Assembly (NCBI RefSeq): GCF_028737215.1
Contig: NZ_JAQZAM010000006.1
Coordinates: forward strand, 124,001-188,000
Length of the DNA stretch: 64,000 nt
Source of the DNA: Actinomycetospora chibensis
GTDB taxonomy: Bacteria > Actinomycetota > Actinomycetes > Mycobacteriales > Pseudonocardiaceae
Direction: 5' to 3'
Shown here: positions 25,016 through 36,421 of the stretch, piece by piece
How positions within the stretch are numbered: the first letter of the stretch is position 1
How the letters are laid out: every line of letters starts with the position of its first letter
Made by a program: the position numbers and the translations under genes
Notes under the pieces: model-generated
Databases searched by the model: none
What the model was told of the DNA's origin: nothing
The model's input: the letters and a program-made list of their open reading frames with translations, nothing else

Positions 25016-25068
25016 CGAACGAACGGCGCTTTCGCTGCTTCCGTAGCAGCGAAAGCGCCGTTCGTTCG
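25016..25068. terminator. Bidirectional terminator between pckG and ybdD
   Basis: 24-bp perfect arms (25016-25039 and 25045-25068) around a 5-nt loop between convergent genes. The arms contain GAACGAACGGCGCTTTCGCT. Confidence 0.88.
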
Positions 25069-25076
25069 TCCCGGGG

Positions 25077-25271
25077 TCAGCAGCAGCGTCCCTGCGGGTG
25101 GCGTTCCTGGTGGTCGGTGCGCGCCCGCCAGAAGGCCCGCTCACTCATCGGCGGCTCGTCGTGACCGGCACGCGCGTGGTGCGCGAGGTACCGGTCGTAG
25201 GCGTCGGCCCCGAGCACCCCGCGGAACCACCACCGCACGGCCCGGTAGCCCTGTCCGAGGGCGGCGACCAT
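25077..25271 (-). CDS. YbdD/YjiX family protein
   Basis: A 64-residue protein of the DUF466 family. It has the usual GYRAVRWWFRGVLGADAYDRYL core, PPMSERAFWRAR, and the conserved Cys-Cys C-terminus (GRCC). Family members sit beside CstA/BtsT-type pyruvate or peptide transporters and probably modulate them. Its ATG overlaps the cstA stop by one base (TGATG). Confidence 0.85.
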   Translation of the reverse strand: MVAALGQGYRAVRWWFRGVLGADAYDRYLAHHARAGHDEPPMSERAFWRARTDHQERHPQGRCC

Positions 25272-27532
25272 CAGTGCCCGCCTCCCCGCGAGGGCGCCCC
25301 CGCCGAGGCGAGCCACTGCTTCTCGAGCTCCTTCTCCGCCGGGGTGGGGATCAGCCCCGAGGGCCCGTAGCGCCGCGACGGGACGGGCTCGTCCTCCTTG
25401 CCCGGGGACCCGCCCGACCGGACCGAGCGCACGGCGGCGACGGTCGCGGCTGTGAGCACGATGAGGGTCAGCACCAGGAAGATGATCGACAAGGTGCCCT
25501 GGATGAACGTGTTGCGCACGACCGCCTCCATCTGGGCGGGGTTGCGTGCCGCACCCATGCTGGTGCGACCCGCGGCGATCGCGTCCCGGTAGGCGAAGTG
25601 CTGGGCCCAGTACCCGACGCCGGGCACCGGCGAGAAGATCTTGTACAGCGACGCGGTCACCGTGATCACCGCGACGGTGACCAGGGGCACCAGCACGATC
25701 CAGAGGTACTGCACCGTCCCGCGACGCGCGATGATCGCGAGACACACGGCGAGCGCGATGGCCGCGAGCAGCTGGTTGGCGATCCCGAACAGCGGGAAGA
25801 GCGTGTTGATCCCGCCCAGCGGGTCGGTCACACCCATGATCAGGATGCCGCCCCAGCCGCCGACCATGACGATCGTCCCGATCCACGCCCCGGTGCGCCA
25901 TGAGGTGTCACGGAAGCGCGGGACGAAGGTCCCCACCGCGTCCTGCAGCATGAAGCGCGCCACCCGGGTGCCGGCGTCCACGGCGGTGAGGATGAACAGC
26001 GCCTCGAACATGATCGCGAAGTGGTACCAGAAGCTCGCGAGCGCGGCGCCGCCCAGGAACTGCGACAGGATCTGCGACAGGCCCAGGGCCAGGGTCGGCG
26101 CACCGCCCGTCCGCGACACGATGCTCTGCTCACCCACCATCGCCGCGGTCCCGGCCAGCTCCTGGGGGGTGATGTCGACGCCCGCCAGCCCGAGCGAGTT
26201 GACCCACACCGCCGCCGTCTCGACCGTGCCCCCGGTCAGCGCCGTCGGTGCGTTCATCGCGAAGTAGATGCCGCGGTCGATGGAGATGGCCGCGACCAGG
26301 GCCATGATCGCGACGAACGACTCCATGAGCATGCCGCCGTAGCCGATGAAGCGCGTCTGACGCTCCTTCTCGATCAGCTTCGGCGTGGTGCCCGACGAGA
26401 TGAGCGCGTGGAAGCCGGAGAGCGCCCCGCAGGCGATCGTCACGAACAGGAAGGGGAACAGCGGACCGGGGACGACCGGCCCGTCCGACCTGGTGGCGAA
26501 CTCGCTGAACGCGGGGGTGGCGATGTCCGGCCGCACCACGACGACCGCGACGGCGAGCAGCACGATCGTGCCGATCTTCATGAACGTCGAGAGGTAGTCG
26601 CGGGGCGCGAGCAGCATCCACACCGGCAGCACCGCGGCGACCACGCCGTAGATCACGACGCACCAGGCGAGGGTCGTGCGGCTGAGGGTGAACGCCTCGG
26701 CCAGCCCGCTCTCGGAGATCCAGCCGCCCGCGATGATCGCGAGCAGGAGGAGGGCCACCCCGATCACGGAGACCTCGCCGACCTTGCCGGGCCTCAGGTA
26801 GCGCAGGTAGAAGCCCATGAACAGCGCGATCGGGATCGTCATGGCCACCGAGAACACGCCCCAGGGGCTCTCGCCCAGGGCCTGGACGACGACCAGCGCG
26901 AGCACCGCGATCAGGATGATCATGATGGCGAGCGTCGCGATCACCGCGGCGGCGCCGCCGACCACCCCGAGCTCGTCGCGCGCCATCTGGCCCAGCGAGC
27001 GCCCGCCGCGGCGCATCGAGAAGAACAGCACGAGGTAGTCCTGGACCGCGCCGGCGAGCACCACGCCGACGATGATCCAGATGGTGCCCGGCAGGTAGCC
27101 CATCTGCGCGGCGAGCACCGGACCGACGAGCGGGCCCGCGCCCGCGATCGCCGCGAAGTGGTGCCCGTAGAGCACCCGGCGGTCGGTCGGCAGGTAGTCC
27201 TGGCCGTTCTCGGAGTGCTCGGCCGGGGTGGCGCGCCGGTCGTCGGGACGGAGCAGCTTGCGCTCGATGTAGGTCGAGTAGAAGCGGTAGGCGATGAGGT
27301 AGGTGGCCACCGCGGCGAACACGAACCAGATCGCGTTCACCGTCTCGCCCCGGATGAGGGCGACCATCACCCAGCCCAGTCCGCCGAGCAGCGCGATCGC
27401 GGCCCAGACGGCGATCCGCGCGGGCGTCCAGCGGCGGCGCTCGTGCTCGAGCACCTCGTCGTCGACCGCCGGTGGCAGTTCCTGGTCGGGCGGCGCGGCC
27501 ACGCCGCCCGCTCCCCCTGACGTCGTCGTCAT
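25271..27532 (-). CDS. cstA: CstA family carbon-starvation transporter
   Basis: A 753-residue polytopic membrane protein with well over a dozen hydrophobic helices. Typical blocks are GHHFAAIAGAGPLVGPVLAAQ, the IACGALSGFHALISSGTTPKL region, SFWYHFAIMFEALFILTAVD and GGINTLFPLFGIANQLLAAI. CstA/BtsT proteins import peptides or pyruvate when carbon is scarce. It is coupled to ybdD downstream and divergent from the phosphodiesterase-like gene, with 134 bp between. Together with pckG it points to growth on non-sugar carbon. Confidence 0.93.
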   Translation of the reverse strand: MTTTSGGAGGVAAPPDQELPPAVDDEVLEHERRRWTPARIAVWAAIALLGGLGWVMVALIRGETVNAIWFVFAAVATYLIAYRFYSTYIERKLLRPDDRRATPAEHSENGQDYLPTDRRVLYGHHFAAIAGAGPLVGPVLAAQMGYLPGTIWIIVGVVLAGAVQDYLVLFFSMRRGGRSLGQMARDELGVVGGAAAVIATLAIMIILIAVLALVVVQALGESPWGVFSVAMTIPIALFMGFYLRYLRPGKVGEVSVIGVALLLLAIIAGGWISESGLAEAFTLSRTTLAWCVVIYGVVAAVLPVWMLLAPRDYLSTFMKIGTIVLLAVAVVVVRPDIATPAFSEFATRSDGPVVPGPLFPFLFVTIACGALSGFHALISSGTTPKLIEKERQTRFIGYGGMLMESFVAIMALVAAISIDRGIYFAMNAPTALTGGTVETAAVWVNSLGLAGVDITPQELAGTAAMVGEQSIVSRTGGAPTLALGLSQILSQFLGGAALASFWYHFAIMFEALFILTAVDAGTRVARFMLQDAVGTFVPRFRDTSWRTGAWIGTIVMVGGWGGILIMGVTDPLGGINTLFPLFGIANQLLAAIALAVCLAIIARRGTVQYLWIVLVPLVTVAVITVTASLYKIFSPVPGVGYWAQHFAYRDAIAAGRTSMGAARNPAQMEAVVRNTFIQGTLSIIFLVLTLIVLTAATVAAVRSVRSGGSPGKEDEPVPSRRYGPSGLIPTPAEKELEKQWLASAGAPSRGGGH

Positions 27533-27652
27533 CGCGACCTCCGCTCGGAACGGATCGGACTTCCGGGGGAGGATAGGTCCTGGGCCGCCGCGGTGTCCTT
27601 GATCAACTCACGCGAAGTGTCCGCTCGGTGACCGTCCGCCGCGAGTGGCCCC

Positions 27653-27658
27653 TACGAT
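27653..27658 (+). promoter_or_regulatory. -10 box of the alkaline-phosphatase-like gene, leaderless
   Basis: TACGAT ends 8 nt before ATG 27667. Confidence 0.5.
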
Positions 27659-27666
27659 CAGCCCGC

Positions 27667-28866
27667 ATGGACCAGCTCGGCGGGCCGCCGTTCCGGCCGA
27701 CCCCCGCCGTTGGCACGTTGGCCGACGTCTCGCCCGCCCTGGCCGCCGCGCTCGGCGTCGACGGGTTCGACGACCACCTCGGCGTCGGGCCGGCGCGCGG
27801 CACGGCGCTGATGCTCATCGACGGGCTGGGCGCGGACCTGCTCGCCGAGCACGCCGACCGCGCACCGGTCCTGGCGGAGCTCGCGGCGCGCGGGCAGACG
27901 CTGCTGGCCGGGTTCCCGTCGACGACGGCCGTCAGCGTCACGAGCCTCGGCACCGGTCTGACGTCGGGCGAGCACGGCATCGTCGGCTACAGCATGGGCG
28001 TGCCGCCGCTCGACGACCCGGGCGCGCCGGCGGAGACGGTGCTCAACACCCTGCGCTGGTGCGCCCACGGGGCGACCGACCCCGTGGACCTGCGGCGCGA
28101 GCTGCCGCCCGAGGACGTGCAGTCCGCGCCGACGGTGATGCAGCGCGCCGCGCGGGCCGGGGTCGCGGTCACCACGGTCGCGCCGGAGATCCAGCGCCGC
28201 TCCGGCCTCACCCGGGCGGCGCTGCGGGGCGGCCGCTTCCACGGGGTGTCGGCCCTGGGCGACCTGGCCGCCGCGGTGATCGACGCCCTCGCCACCACAG
28301 CGGCCGAGGAACGCGCGTTCTGCTACGCCTACCACGGCGACCTCGACATGCTCGGGCACACGTTCGGCCCGGGCTCGACGCCGTGGCTCATGCAGCTCAC
28401 GGTGATCGACCGGCTCGTCGGCGCCATCGCCGAGGAGCTGCCGTCGGACACGCTGCTCGCCGTCGTCGCCGACCACGGCATGGTCGGCACCGACTCCGGC
28501 TGGCGGATCGACCTCGACACCAGTCCCGAGCTCCTCACCGGTGTCCGCCGGCTCGCGGGCGAGGCCCGCGTGCGCCACGTGTTCACCGCCGCCGGAGCCG
28601 CCGACGACGTGGCCGCGGCCTGGCGCTCCGAGCTGGGCGACGCGGCGTGGGTGCGCACGCGCGACGAGGCGATCGACGAGGGCTGGTTCGGCCTCGAGGT
28701 CACCGACACCGCCCGCGGGCGCATCGGCGACGTCGTCGCGGCGGCGCAGGGGAACTGGACGCTCGTGCGCTCCCGCATCGAGCCGATGGAGACCGCGCTG
28801 ATCGGCCACCACGGCTCGCTGACCGACGCCGAGCAGCGCGTCCCGCTGCTGCTCGCCCGGGGCTGA
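27667..28866 (+). CDS. Alkaline phosphatase superfamily nucleotide pyrophosphatase/phosphodiesterase
   Basis: A 399-residue enzyme without a signal peptide. ALMLIDGLGADLL gives the first metal aspartate, FPSTTAVSVTSLGTGL the catalytic Thr, YHGDLDMLGHTFGPGS the second metal cluster, VADHGM the third, and the final histidine lies in GHHGSL. This is the complete two-metal set of the type I phosphodiesterase/nucleotide pyrophosphatase family. It should hydrolyse a phosphodiester or pyrophosphate bond in the cytosol, substrate unknown. The upstream -10 box supports ATG 27667 rather than the open frame before it. Confidence 0.88.
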   Translation: MDQLGGPPFRPTPAVGTLADVSPALAAALGVDGFDDHLGVGPARGTALMLIDGLGADLLAEHADRAPVLAELAARGQTLLAGFPSTTAVSVTSLGTGLTSGEHGIVGYSMGVPPLDDPGAPAETVLNTLRWCAHGATDPVDLRRELPPEDVQSAPTVMQRAARAGVAVTTVAPEIQRRSGLTRAALRGGRFHGVSALGDLAAAVIDALATTAAEERAFCYAYHGDLDMLGHTFGPGSTPWLMQLTVIDRLVGAIAEELPSDTLLAVVADHGMVGTDSGWRIDLDTSPELLTGVRRLAGEARVRHVFTAAGAADDVAAAWRSELGDAAWVRTRDEAIDEGWFGLEVTDTARGRIGDVVAAAQGNWTLVRSRIEPMETALIGHHGSLTDAEQRVPLLLARG

Positions 28867-28869
28867 GGG

Positions 28870-28937
28870 GCGCTGCGCGCAGGTGAGCAGTCCGGGGTGC
28901 TCGGGCACCTCGAAGTGCTCACCTGCGCGGAGCGCAC
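28870..28937. repeat. Palindromic repeat, family copy C (diverged)
   Basis: 31-nt arms with four mismatches and a 4-nt loop (28901-28904). It keeps CGCGCAGGTGAGCA and TGCTCACCTGCGC and the GCGCAC border of copy A, and is followed by CACACTGG and the ankyrin-gene ATG just as copy A is followed by the sirtuin start. Confidence 0.7.
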
Positions 28938-28947
28938 ACTGGCCCCG

Positions 28948-29340
28948 ATGACCGAGGAACCCTCCGCCGACGTCCGCGACCTGGCGACCCGCGTCTTCGA
29001 CATGGCCCGCGACGGCGACGCCGCCTCGCTGGCGACCTACGTCGACGCCGGGGTGCCGGTGGATCTGACCAACGAGAAGGGCGACACGCTCGTCATGCTC
29101 GCCGCGTATCACGGGCACGCCGACGCGGTGGCCGTGCTGGCCGCCCGCGGGGCCGACGTCGACCGTCTCAACGACCGCGGTCAGGCACCCGTCGCCGGCG
29201 CGGTGTTCAAGGGCGAGGACGCCGTGGTCCGCGTCCTCGTCGAGGCCGGCGCCGACCCCCTCGCCGGGCACCCCACGGCCGTCGACACCGCCCGGATGTT
29301 CGGTCGCGAGGACCTGCTGGCCCTGCTCACAGCGCCTTGA
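28948..29340 (+). CDS. Ankyrin-repeat protein
   Basis: A 130-residue protein made of about three ankyrin repeats. [31 protein letters not shown] and [30 protein letters not shown] (each written here only to mark the repeats at about 47-77 and 80-109) show the G-xTxLxxAA pattern. A helical cap precedes them and a partial repeat follows. It is probably a protein-binding module; the partner is unknown. Its 3' end overlaps the convergent pntB by 14 bp. Confidence 0.85.
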   Translation: MTEEPSADVRDLATRVFDMARDGDAASLATYVDAGVPVDLTNEKGDTLVMLAAYHGHADAVAVLAARGADVDRLNDRGQAPVAGAVFKGEDAVVRVLVEAGADPLAGHPTAVDTARMFGREDLLALLTAP

Positions 29341-30733
29341 GGATGTCCTCCACGCGGGCCTTCGCGTCACCGAAGATCATCGAGGTGTTCGCGCGGAAGA
29401 ACAGCGGGTTCTGCACGCCCGCGTAGCCCACCGCCATCGAGCGCTTGAACACGACGACGTTCTTGGCCTCCCACACGCGCAGGACGGGCATGCCGGCGAT
29501 CGGGCTGCCCGGGTCCTCCATCGCGGCGGGGTTGACCGTGTCGTTGGCCCCGATGACGAGCACGACCGACGTCGACGCGAGGTCGTCGTTGATCTCGTCC
29601 ATCTCGAGGACGACGTCGTAGGGCACCTTGGCCTCGGCGAGCAGGACGTTCATGTGGCCCGGGAGGCGCCCGGCGACGGGGTGGATGCCGAACCGGACCT
29701 CGATGCCGCGCTCGACGAGCCGCCGGGTGAGGTCCGCGACCGGGTACTGCGCCTGGGCCACGGCCATGCCGTAGCCCGGCACGATCACCACCGACGACGC
29801 CTCGGCGAGCATCTCCGCCACGGCGTCGGCGTCGACCTCGCGGTGCTCGCCCTCCTCGGTGCCCGACGACGTGCCCGACTCGACGCCGAACCCGCCGGCG
29901 ATGACCGAGAGGAACGAGCGGTTCATCGCCTGGCACATGACGTAGGACAGGTACGCACCCGAGGACCCGACGAGGGCGCCGGTGACGATGAGCAGGGTGT
30001 TGTCGAGCAGGAAGCCCGACGCGGCCGCGGCCCAGCCCGAGTAGCTGTTGAGCATCGACACGACGACGGGCATGTCGCCGCCGCCGATCGAGGCGACGAG
30101 GTGCCAGCCCAGCGCCAGCGCGACCGCCGTGATCGCGATCATCAGGCCGAGCGAGGGCGTCACGGTGAAGCCGACCGTCAGCGCGGCGAACGCGACCAGC
30201 GCGCCGAGGTTGAGGGCGTTCTTGCCCGGCAGCGTCAGCGGGCGTGACTTCATCCGCCCGGAGAGCTTGCCGTAGGCGACGAGCGAGCCGGTGAACGTCA
30301 CCGCGCCGATGAAGACGCCGATGCCGACCTCGACGGAGTGGATCCCGAGGAGCTCCGGGGCGACCGTGGTCTGCGCCGCACCCTCTGCTTCGACCTCGAG
30401 GTAGCCGTTCCAGCCCACGAGCACCGCGGCGAGGCCGACGAAGCTGTGCAGCAGCGCGATGAGCTCGGGCATGCCGGTCATCTCGACGACGCGGGCGCGC
30501 CACAGCCCGATGCCGCCGCCGACCAGCATGGCGACGGCGAGCAGCGCGACCCCGCCCGCGGTCAGCGACTGCGCCGCGAGCACCACGGTGGCGACGAGGG
30601 CGACCGCCATCCCGGCGATGCCGTAGGCGACGCCGGCGCGCGCGGTCTCGTGCTTCGAGAGGCCGGCGAGGCTCATCACCGTGAGCAGGGCCGCGACGAT
30701 GTAGGCGGCGGTGGCCGCCGTGTCCGCGCTCAT
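29327..30733 (-). CDS. pntB: NAD(P) transhydrogenase beta subunit
   Basis: 468 residues. The N-terminal two-thirds holds about nine membrane helices of the proton channel (domain II). After an acidic linker with [15 protein letters not shown] comes the NADP(H)-binding domain III, with [38 protein letters not shown] and [15 protein letters not shown]. It couples the proton gradient to hydride transfer from NADH to NADP. It starts immediately after the pntA stop (TAG-ATG, no gap), so it is coupled to pntA. Confidence 0.95.
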   Translation of the reverse strand: MSADTAATAAYIVAALLTVMSLAGLSKHETARAGVAYGIAGMAVALVATVVLAAQSLTAGGVALLAVAMLVGGGIGLWRARVVEMTGMPELIALLHSFVGLAAVLVGWNGYLEVEAEGAAQTTVAPELLGIHSVEVGIGVFIGAVTFTGSLVAYGKLSGRMKSRPLTLPGKNALNLGALVAFAALTVGFTVTPSLGLMIAITAVALALGWHLVASIGGGDMPVVVSMLNSYSGWAAAASGFLLDNTLLIVTGALVGSSGAYLSYVMCQAMNRSFLSVIAGGFGVESGTSSGTEEGEHREVDADAVAEMLAEASSVVIVPGYGMAVAQAQYPVADLTRRLVERGIEVRFGIHPVAGRLPGHMNVLLAEAKVPYDVVLEMDEINDDLASTSVVLVIGANDTVNPAAMEDPGSPIAGMPVLRVWEAKNVVVFKRSMAVGYAGVQNPLFFRANTSMIFGDAKARVEDILKAL

Positions 30734-32266
30734 CTACGACGGCCCCCTCGTGAACATCGCGAGCATCCGTCGGGTCACGGCGAAGCCGCCGACGATGTTG
30801 ATGCTGGCCAGCAGGACCGCCACGGCGGCGAGGATCGAGACGACCGGCCCGTGCTGACCGAACTGCAGCAGCGCCCCGACCACCACGACGCCGGAGATCG
30901 CGTTCGTCACCGACATCAGCGGGGTGTGCAGGGCGTGGTGGACCTTGCCGATGACGTAGTAGCCGATCACGACGGCCAGCACGAACACGGTGAGGTTGGT
31001 GGCGAGCGCCGGTGGCGCGAAGGCCGTCGCGGCGAAGAGCACCGCGAACGCCACGGCGATCAGCGCGTAGCGCCGGGCCGGCGAGGTCGGCTTCGCGGGC
31101 CCCACGACCGGGGTCGACGCCGTCGGCTCGACCGGCGCGCTCGGCGCGGCGGACACCGAGATCGGTGGCGGGGGCCAGAGCACCTCGCCGTGGTGGGTGA
31201 CGGTGACCCCGCGGACGACGACGTCGTCGAGATCGAGCACAAGCCGGCCGTCCTTCTCCGGGACGAGCAGCTTGAGCAGGTTGAGCAGGTTCGTGCCGTA
31301 GAGCTGGGAGGCCTGCGCGGGCAGCCGGGCCGCGAGGTCGGTGTCGCCGACGATGATCACGCCGTTCTCGGTGACGACGACCTCGTCGGCCACCGAGCCC
31401 TCGACGTTGCCGCCCTGGCCCGCGGCCATGTCCACGACGACGCTGCCGGGCTTCATGAGCGCGACGTCGGCGGCGGTGAGCAGCCGCGGCGCCGTACGGC
31501 CCGGGATCAGCGCGGTGGTGATGACGACGTCGACGTCCGCGGCCTGCTCGGTGTAGATCTCGGCGGCCCGCGCGTCGTAGGCCTCCGAGGTCGCGCGGGC
31601 GTACCCGTCGGTGCTGGCCTCCTGCTGCACGTCCACCTCGAGGAACGTCCCGCCCAGGGAGCGGACCTGCTCGGCGACCTCGGGGCGCGGGTCGGTCGCC
31701 CGCACGACGGCGCCGAGGCTGGACGCCGCCCCGATCGCGGCGAGGCCGGCGACCCCGGCCCCGGCGACGAGCACCGTGGCCGGCGGGACCTTGCCCGCGG
31801 CCGTGACCTGTCCGGTGAAGAAGCGGCCGAAGCGGTGCGCGGCCTCGACCACCGCGCGGTAGCCCGCGATGTTGGCCATCGAGCTCAGCACGTCCAGCGA
31901 CTGCGCCCGCGAGATGCGCGGGACGGCGTCGGTGGCGAGGACCGTGATGCCGCGCCGGGCGAGGTCGGCGAGCAGGTCCGGGTGGCGCGCGGGCGCGACC
32001 ATCGCGACGAGCGTGGTCCCGGGGGCGAGCCGGTCGAGGTGCTCGGCGTCCGGCGTGCGCAGCGCGAGCACCACGTCGGCGGACCAGGGGTCACCGATCT
32101 CCGCGCCGGCCGCCGCGTAGGCGTCGTCGGTGAAGCTCGCGCGCTCCCCCGCCCCCGGCTCGACGATGACCGTCGCCCCCAGGTCGATCAGGCCCACGAC
32201 CGTGGCCGGCGTCGCGGCCACGCGGGTCTCGCGGCCCCCAGGCTCCCGGGGCACACCGATGCGCAC
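30734..32266 (-). CDS. pntA: NAD(P) transhydrogenase alpha subunit
   Basis: 510 residues, with the soluble NAD(H)-binding domain I and the C-terminal membrane part fused in one chain, as in E. coli Pnt[21 protein letters not shown] opens it, [22 protein letters not shown] is the NAD Rossmann loop, and [16 protein letters not shown] follows. Pro-rich sequence links to four membrane helices ending [18 protein letters not shown] 32266 has AGAGGAG upstream. It forms an operon with pntB. Confidence 0.95.
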   Translation of the reverse strand: MRIGVPREPGGRETRVAATPATVVGLIDLGATVIVEPGAGERASFTDDAYAAAGAEIGDPWSADVVLALRTPDAEHLDRLAPGTTLVAMVAPARHPDLLADLARRGITVLATDAVPRISRAQSLDVLSSMANIAGYRAVVEAAHRFGRFFTGQVTAAGKVPPATVLVAGAGVAGLAAIGAASSLGAVVRATDPRPEVAEQVRSLGGTFLEVDVQQEASTDGYARATSEAYDARAAEIYTEQAADVDVVITTALIPGRTAPRLLTAADVALMKPGSVVVDMAAGQGGNVEGSVADEVVVTENGVIIVGDTDLAARLPAQASQLYGTNLLNLLKLLVPEKDGRLVLDLDDVVVRGVTVTHHGEVLWPPPPISVSAAPSAPVEPTASTPVVGPAKPTSPARRYALIAVAFAVLFAATAFAPPALATNLTVFVLAVVIGYYVIGKVHHALHTPLMSVTNAISGVVVVGALLQFGQHGPVVSILAAVAVLLASINIVGGFAVTRRMLAMFTRGPS

Positions 32267-32336
32267 CGTCGCGCTCCTCTGCTCTCACGCCCGACCTGCG
32301 CCGTCACCGGGGACGACGCCGTCGGGGCCGCCCGGT

Positions 32337-32350
32337 CGTTCGTCCGAACG
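32337..32350. promoter_or_regulatory. Inverted repeat in pntA / AhpD-like intergenic region
   Basis: CGTTCG-TC-CGAACG, a perfect 6-bp repeat about 70 bp upstream of pntA. It could be an operator for either divergent gene; the binder is unknown. Confidence 0.3.
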
Positions 32351-32497
32351 GGCTGTCGATGGCGACCCTAATCTCACGTCGGTGAAACATTCGCGTGGAG
32401 GTCCTGTCTCACATCGGGACGATCGTCACCGCAACGTGGGGGCAACACCGGCTCCCTAACGTCGACGGGTCAGCGATCACCGACGGAAGGTGCCCTC

Positions 32498-33094
32498 GTG
32501 GCCCGCATCCCTCTGCACGATCCCGACGACCCCGGCCTCGACCCGCACGCCAAGGCGCTGCTCGAGTCGGTGAAGGACGCCCAGCCCGACGTCGGGCTGC
32601 TCAACGTCCACCGCGCGATGGCCAACCACCCGGTGGCCATGGAGCAGTTCTTCGCCCTGGCGCAGACCGTCTACCTGCAGAACTCGCTGCCCACGGACCG
32701 GATGCGCGAGCTCCCGTACCTGACCAGCGCCGTCGCCAACAACTGCTTCTATTGAACGCCGACCCATCTGGTACTCGGTCGAGCATCGGGATTGACCGAC
32801 GAGGAGATGTCGCACCTCCTCGACGACCCGCTCCCGGAGGGGATGTTCTCCCCCGCCGAGGAAGCGATCATCGTCTTCGCCCGCACCTCCACCTGGATGC
32901 GGCCGATCAGCGATGAGATCTGGAAGGACCTGAAGCACCACTTCACCGACCGGCAGATCATCGAGATCTCCTGGACGGTGGGGCTGGACCAGCTGGTCAG
33001 CCGGTTCCACGCGACCGTGCAGACCGACGTCGACGGCGTCACCACCGATCAGCTGACCTCGTGTCCGGTGGCGCTGCCCCCCGCACCGTCCTGA
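32498..33094 (+). CDS. Carboxymuconolactone decarboxylase/AhpD-like protein with in-frame UGA (candidate selenoprotein)
   Basis: Read through the TGA at 32753-32755, this is a 198-residue CMD-domain protein. The catalytic set of AhpD (Glu118, Cys130, Cys133, His137 in M. tuberculosis) appears with identical spacing as Glu71, Cys83, codon 86 = UGA, His90: RELPYLTSAVANNCFY-UGA-TPTH. No frameshift exists on either side, and the C-terminal half (SGLTDEEMSHLLDDPLP onward) is a normal CMD ending closed by TGA at 33092-33094. A hairpin with GGU in its loop follows the UGA. Selenocysteine replacing the redox Cys is the best explanation. A nonsense mutation of a Cys codon (one base change) is the alternative. 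The start is GTG 32498 with GGAAGG upstream. Confidence 0.75.
32758..32784 (+). other. Candidate bacterial SECIS hairpin
   Basis: GCCGACC (32758-32764) pairs with GGTCGAGC (32777-32784) with one bulged A, enclosing the 12-nt loop CATCTGGTACTC. The loop holds GGU at 32770-32772, 15-17 nt after the UGA. Known bacterial SECIS elements sit directly after the UGA with a G-rich apical loop at a slightly larger distance. Confidence 0.45.
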
Positions 33095-33099
33095 GGGGC

Positions 33100-33154
33100 G
33101 GGTACGACGCCCCGCCGGCGCGGAATCACGGGCCGCCGGCGGGGCGTTGTACCC
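33100..33154 (+). terminator. Terminator hairpin after the AhpD-like gene
   Basis: 20-nt arms GGGTACGACGCCCCGCCGGC (33100-33119) and 33135-33154 around a 15-nt loop. The single non-canonical position is a G-U pair on the plus-strand RNA. It starts 5 nt after the second TGA, which supports that TGA as the true gene end. Confidence 0.8.
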
Positions 33155-33157
33155 ATC

Positions 33158-34231
33158 ATGCGTGATCCCGTGCTCTCGGTCCTCGACCTCTCGCCGGTCC
33201 CCTCCGGCACGCCGACCTCGGCGGCGCTGCACGAGACCATCGAGCTCGGCAGGACCGTCGAGCGCGCCGGCTACCGGCGGATGTGGCTCGCCGAGCACCA
33301 CGGCATCCCGAGCGTCGCGAGCTCCAGCCCCGAGATCCTGATCCAGGCCGTCGCGAGCGCGACGAGCACGCTGCGCGTCGGGTCCGGCGGGATCATGCTG
33401 CCGAACCACAGCCCGCTGAAGGTCGCCGAGACGTTCCGCGCGCTGGCGGGGCTGCACCCCAGCCAGGATCCATCAGGGACACGCATCGACCTCGGCCTCG
33501 GCCGCGCCCCGGGCACCGACCCGCGCACCGCCATCGCGCTGCGCCGCAGCCGCGAGGCCCTGACCGCCGACGACTTCCCCGAGCAGTTCGCCGAGGTCCG
33601 CGGCTACGTCGACGGCTTCCCCGAGGGCCACCACTTCGCCGGGATCGCCGCCATGCCGAACGACGTGCCGCTGCCGCCGGTGTGGATCCTCGCCTCGAGC
33701 TACTACGGCGGGCAGGCCGCGGCCGCGTTCGGCACCGGCTTCGCCTACGCCGGGCACTTCGGCGGCGCGGACCCCGGCCAGGCCACCCGCATCTACCGCG
33801 AGCAGTTCCGCCCGAGTGATGCCGCCGGGGCCCAGGACCCGCACGTCATCCTCGCGGCCGCGGTGATGTGCCACGAGGACCCCGAGCGCGCCCGCGCCAT
33901 GGGTCGCGCGCACGCCCTGTCGATGGCCCGCCTGCGCACCGGCAACCCGGGTCCGCTGCCGAGCCCGGAGGAGGCGGTGGCGCACGACTGGAGCCCCGCC
34001 GAGCTGCAGGTCGAGCAGGCGATGGCGTCGAAGATGACGGTCGGCACCCCCGACCAGGTCCGCGACGACCTCGAGCGCCGGGCCCGCGAGGCGGACGCCG
34101 ACGAGGTCATGCTCGTGACGCCGATCCACGACATCGCCGAGCGTCGGCGTTCGTACGAGCTGGTGGCGCAGGCCTTCGGGGTCTCCGGTCCGGCGGTGAC
34201 GAACGCCGCGCCGTCACTCGCCCAGGTGTAG
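33158..34231 (+). CDS. LLM-class flavin-dependent oxidoreductase
   Basis: A 357-residue luciferase-like TIM-barrel enzyme of the group beginning LSVLDLSPVPSGTP. RMWLAEHHGIPSVASSSPEIL and VGSGGIMLPNHSPLKVAETF are the family motifs, and DLGLGRAPGTDP binds flavin phosphate. The C-terminus has TVGTPDQVRDDLERRAREAD. It probably uses FMN as substrate or cofactor for an oxygenation; the substrate is unknown. The ATG follows the terminator hairpin by 3 nt. Confidence 0.88.
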   Translation: MRDPVLSVLDLSPVPSGTPTSAALHETIELGRTVERAGYRRMWLAEHHGIPSVASSSPEILIQAVASATSTLRVGSGGIMLPNHSPLKVAETFRALAGLHPSQDPSGTRIDLGLGRAPGTDPRTAIALRRSREALTADDFPEQFAEVRGYVDGFPEGHHFAGIAAMPNDVPLPPVWILASSYYGGQAAAAFGTGFAYAGHFGGADPGQATRIYREQFRPSDAAGAQDPHVILAAAVMCHEDPERARAMGRAHALSMARLRTGNPGPLPSPEEAVAHDWSPAELQVEQAMASKMTVGTPDQVRDDLERRAREADADEVMLVTPIHDIAERRRSYELVAQAFGVSGPAVTNAAPSLAQV

Positions 34232-34276
34232 TGCTCGTGTAACCGTCCGGAAACAGCTCCCCCGCAGCGTGGGGGC

Positions 34277-36417
<2,141 letters not shown>

Positions 36418-36421
<4 letters not shown>

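Noticed and set aside
32498..33094. AhpD-like gene as a frameshifted pseudogene
   Set aside because: Both halves are in the same frame with no other lesion. A nonsense mutation at exactly the redox position remains possible and is stated as the alternative.
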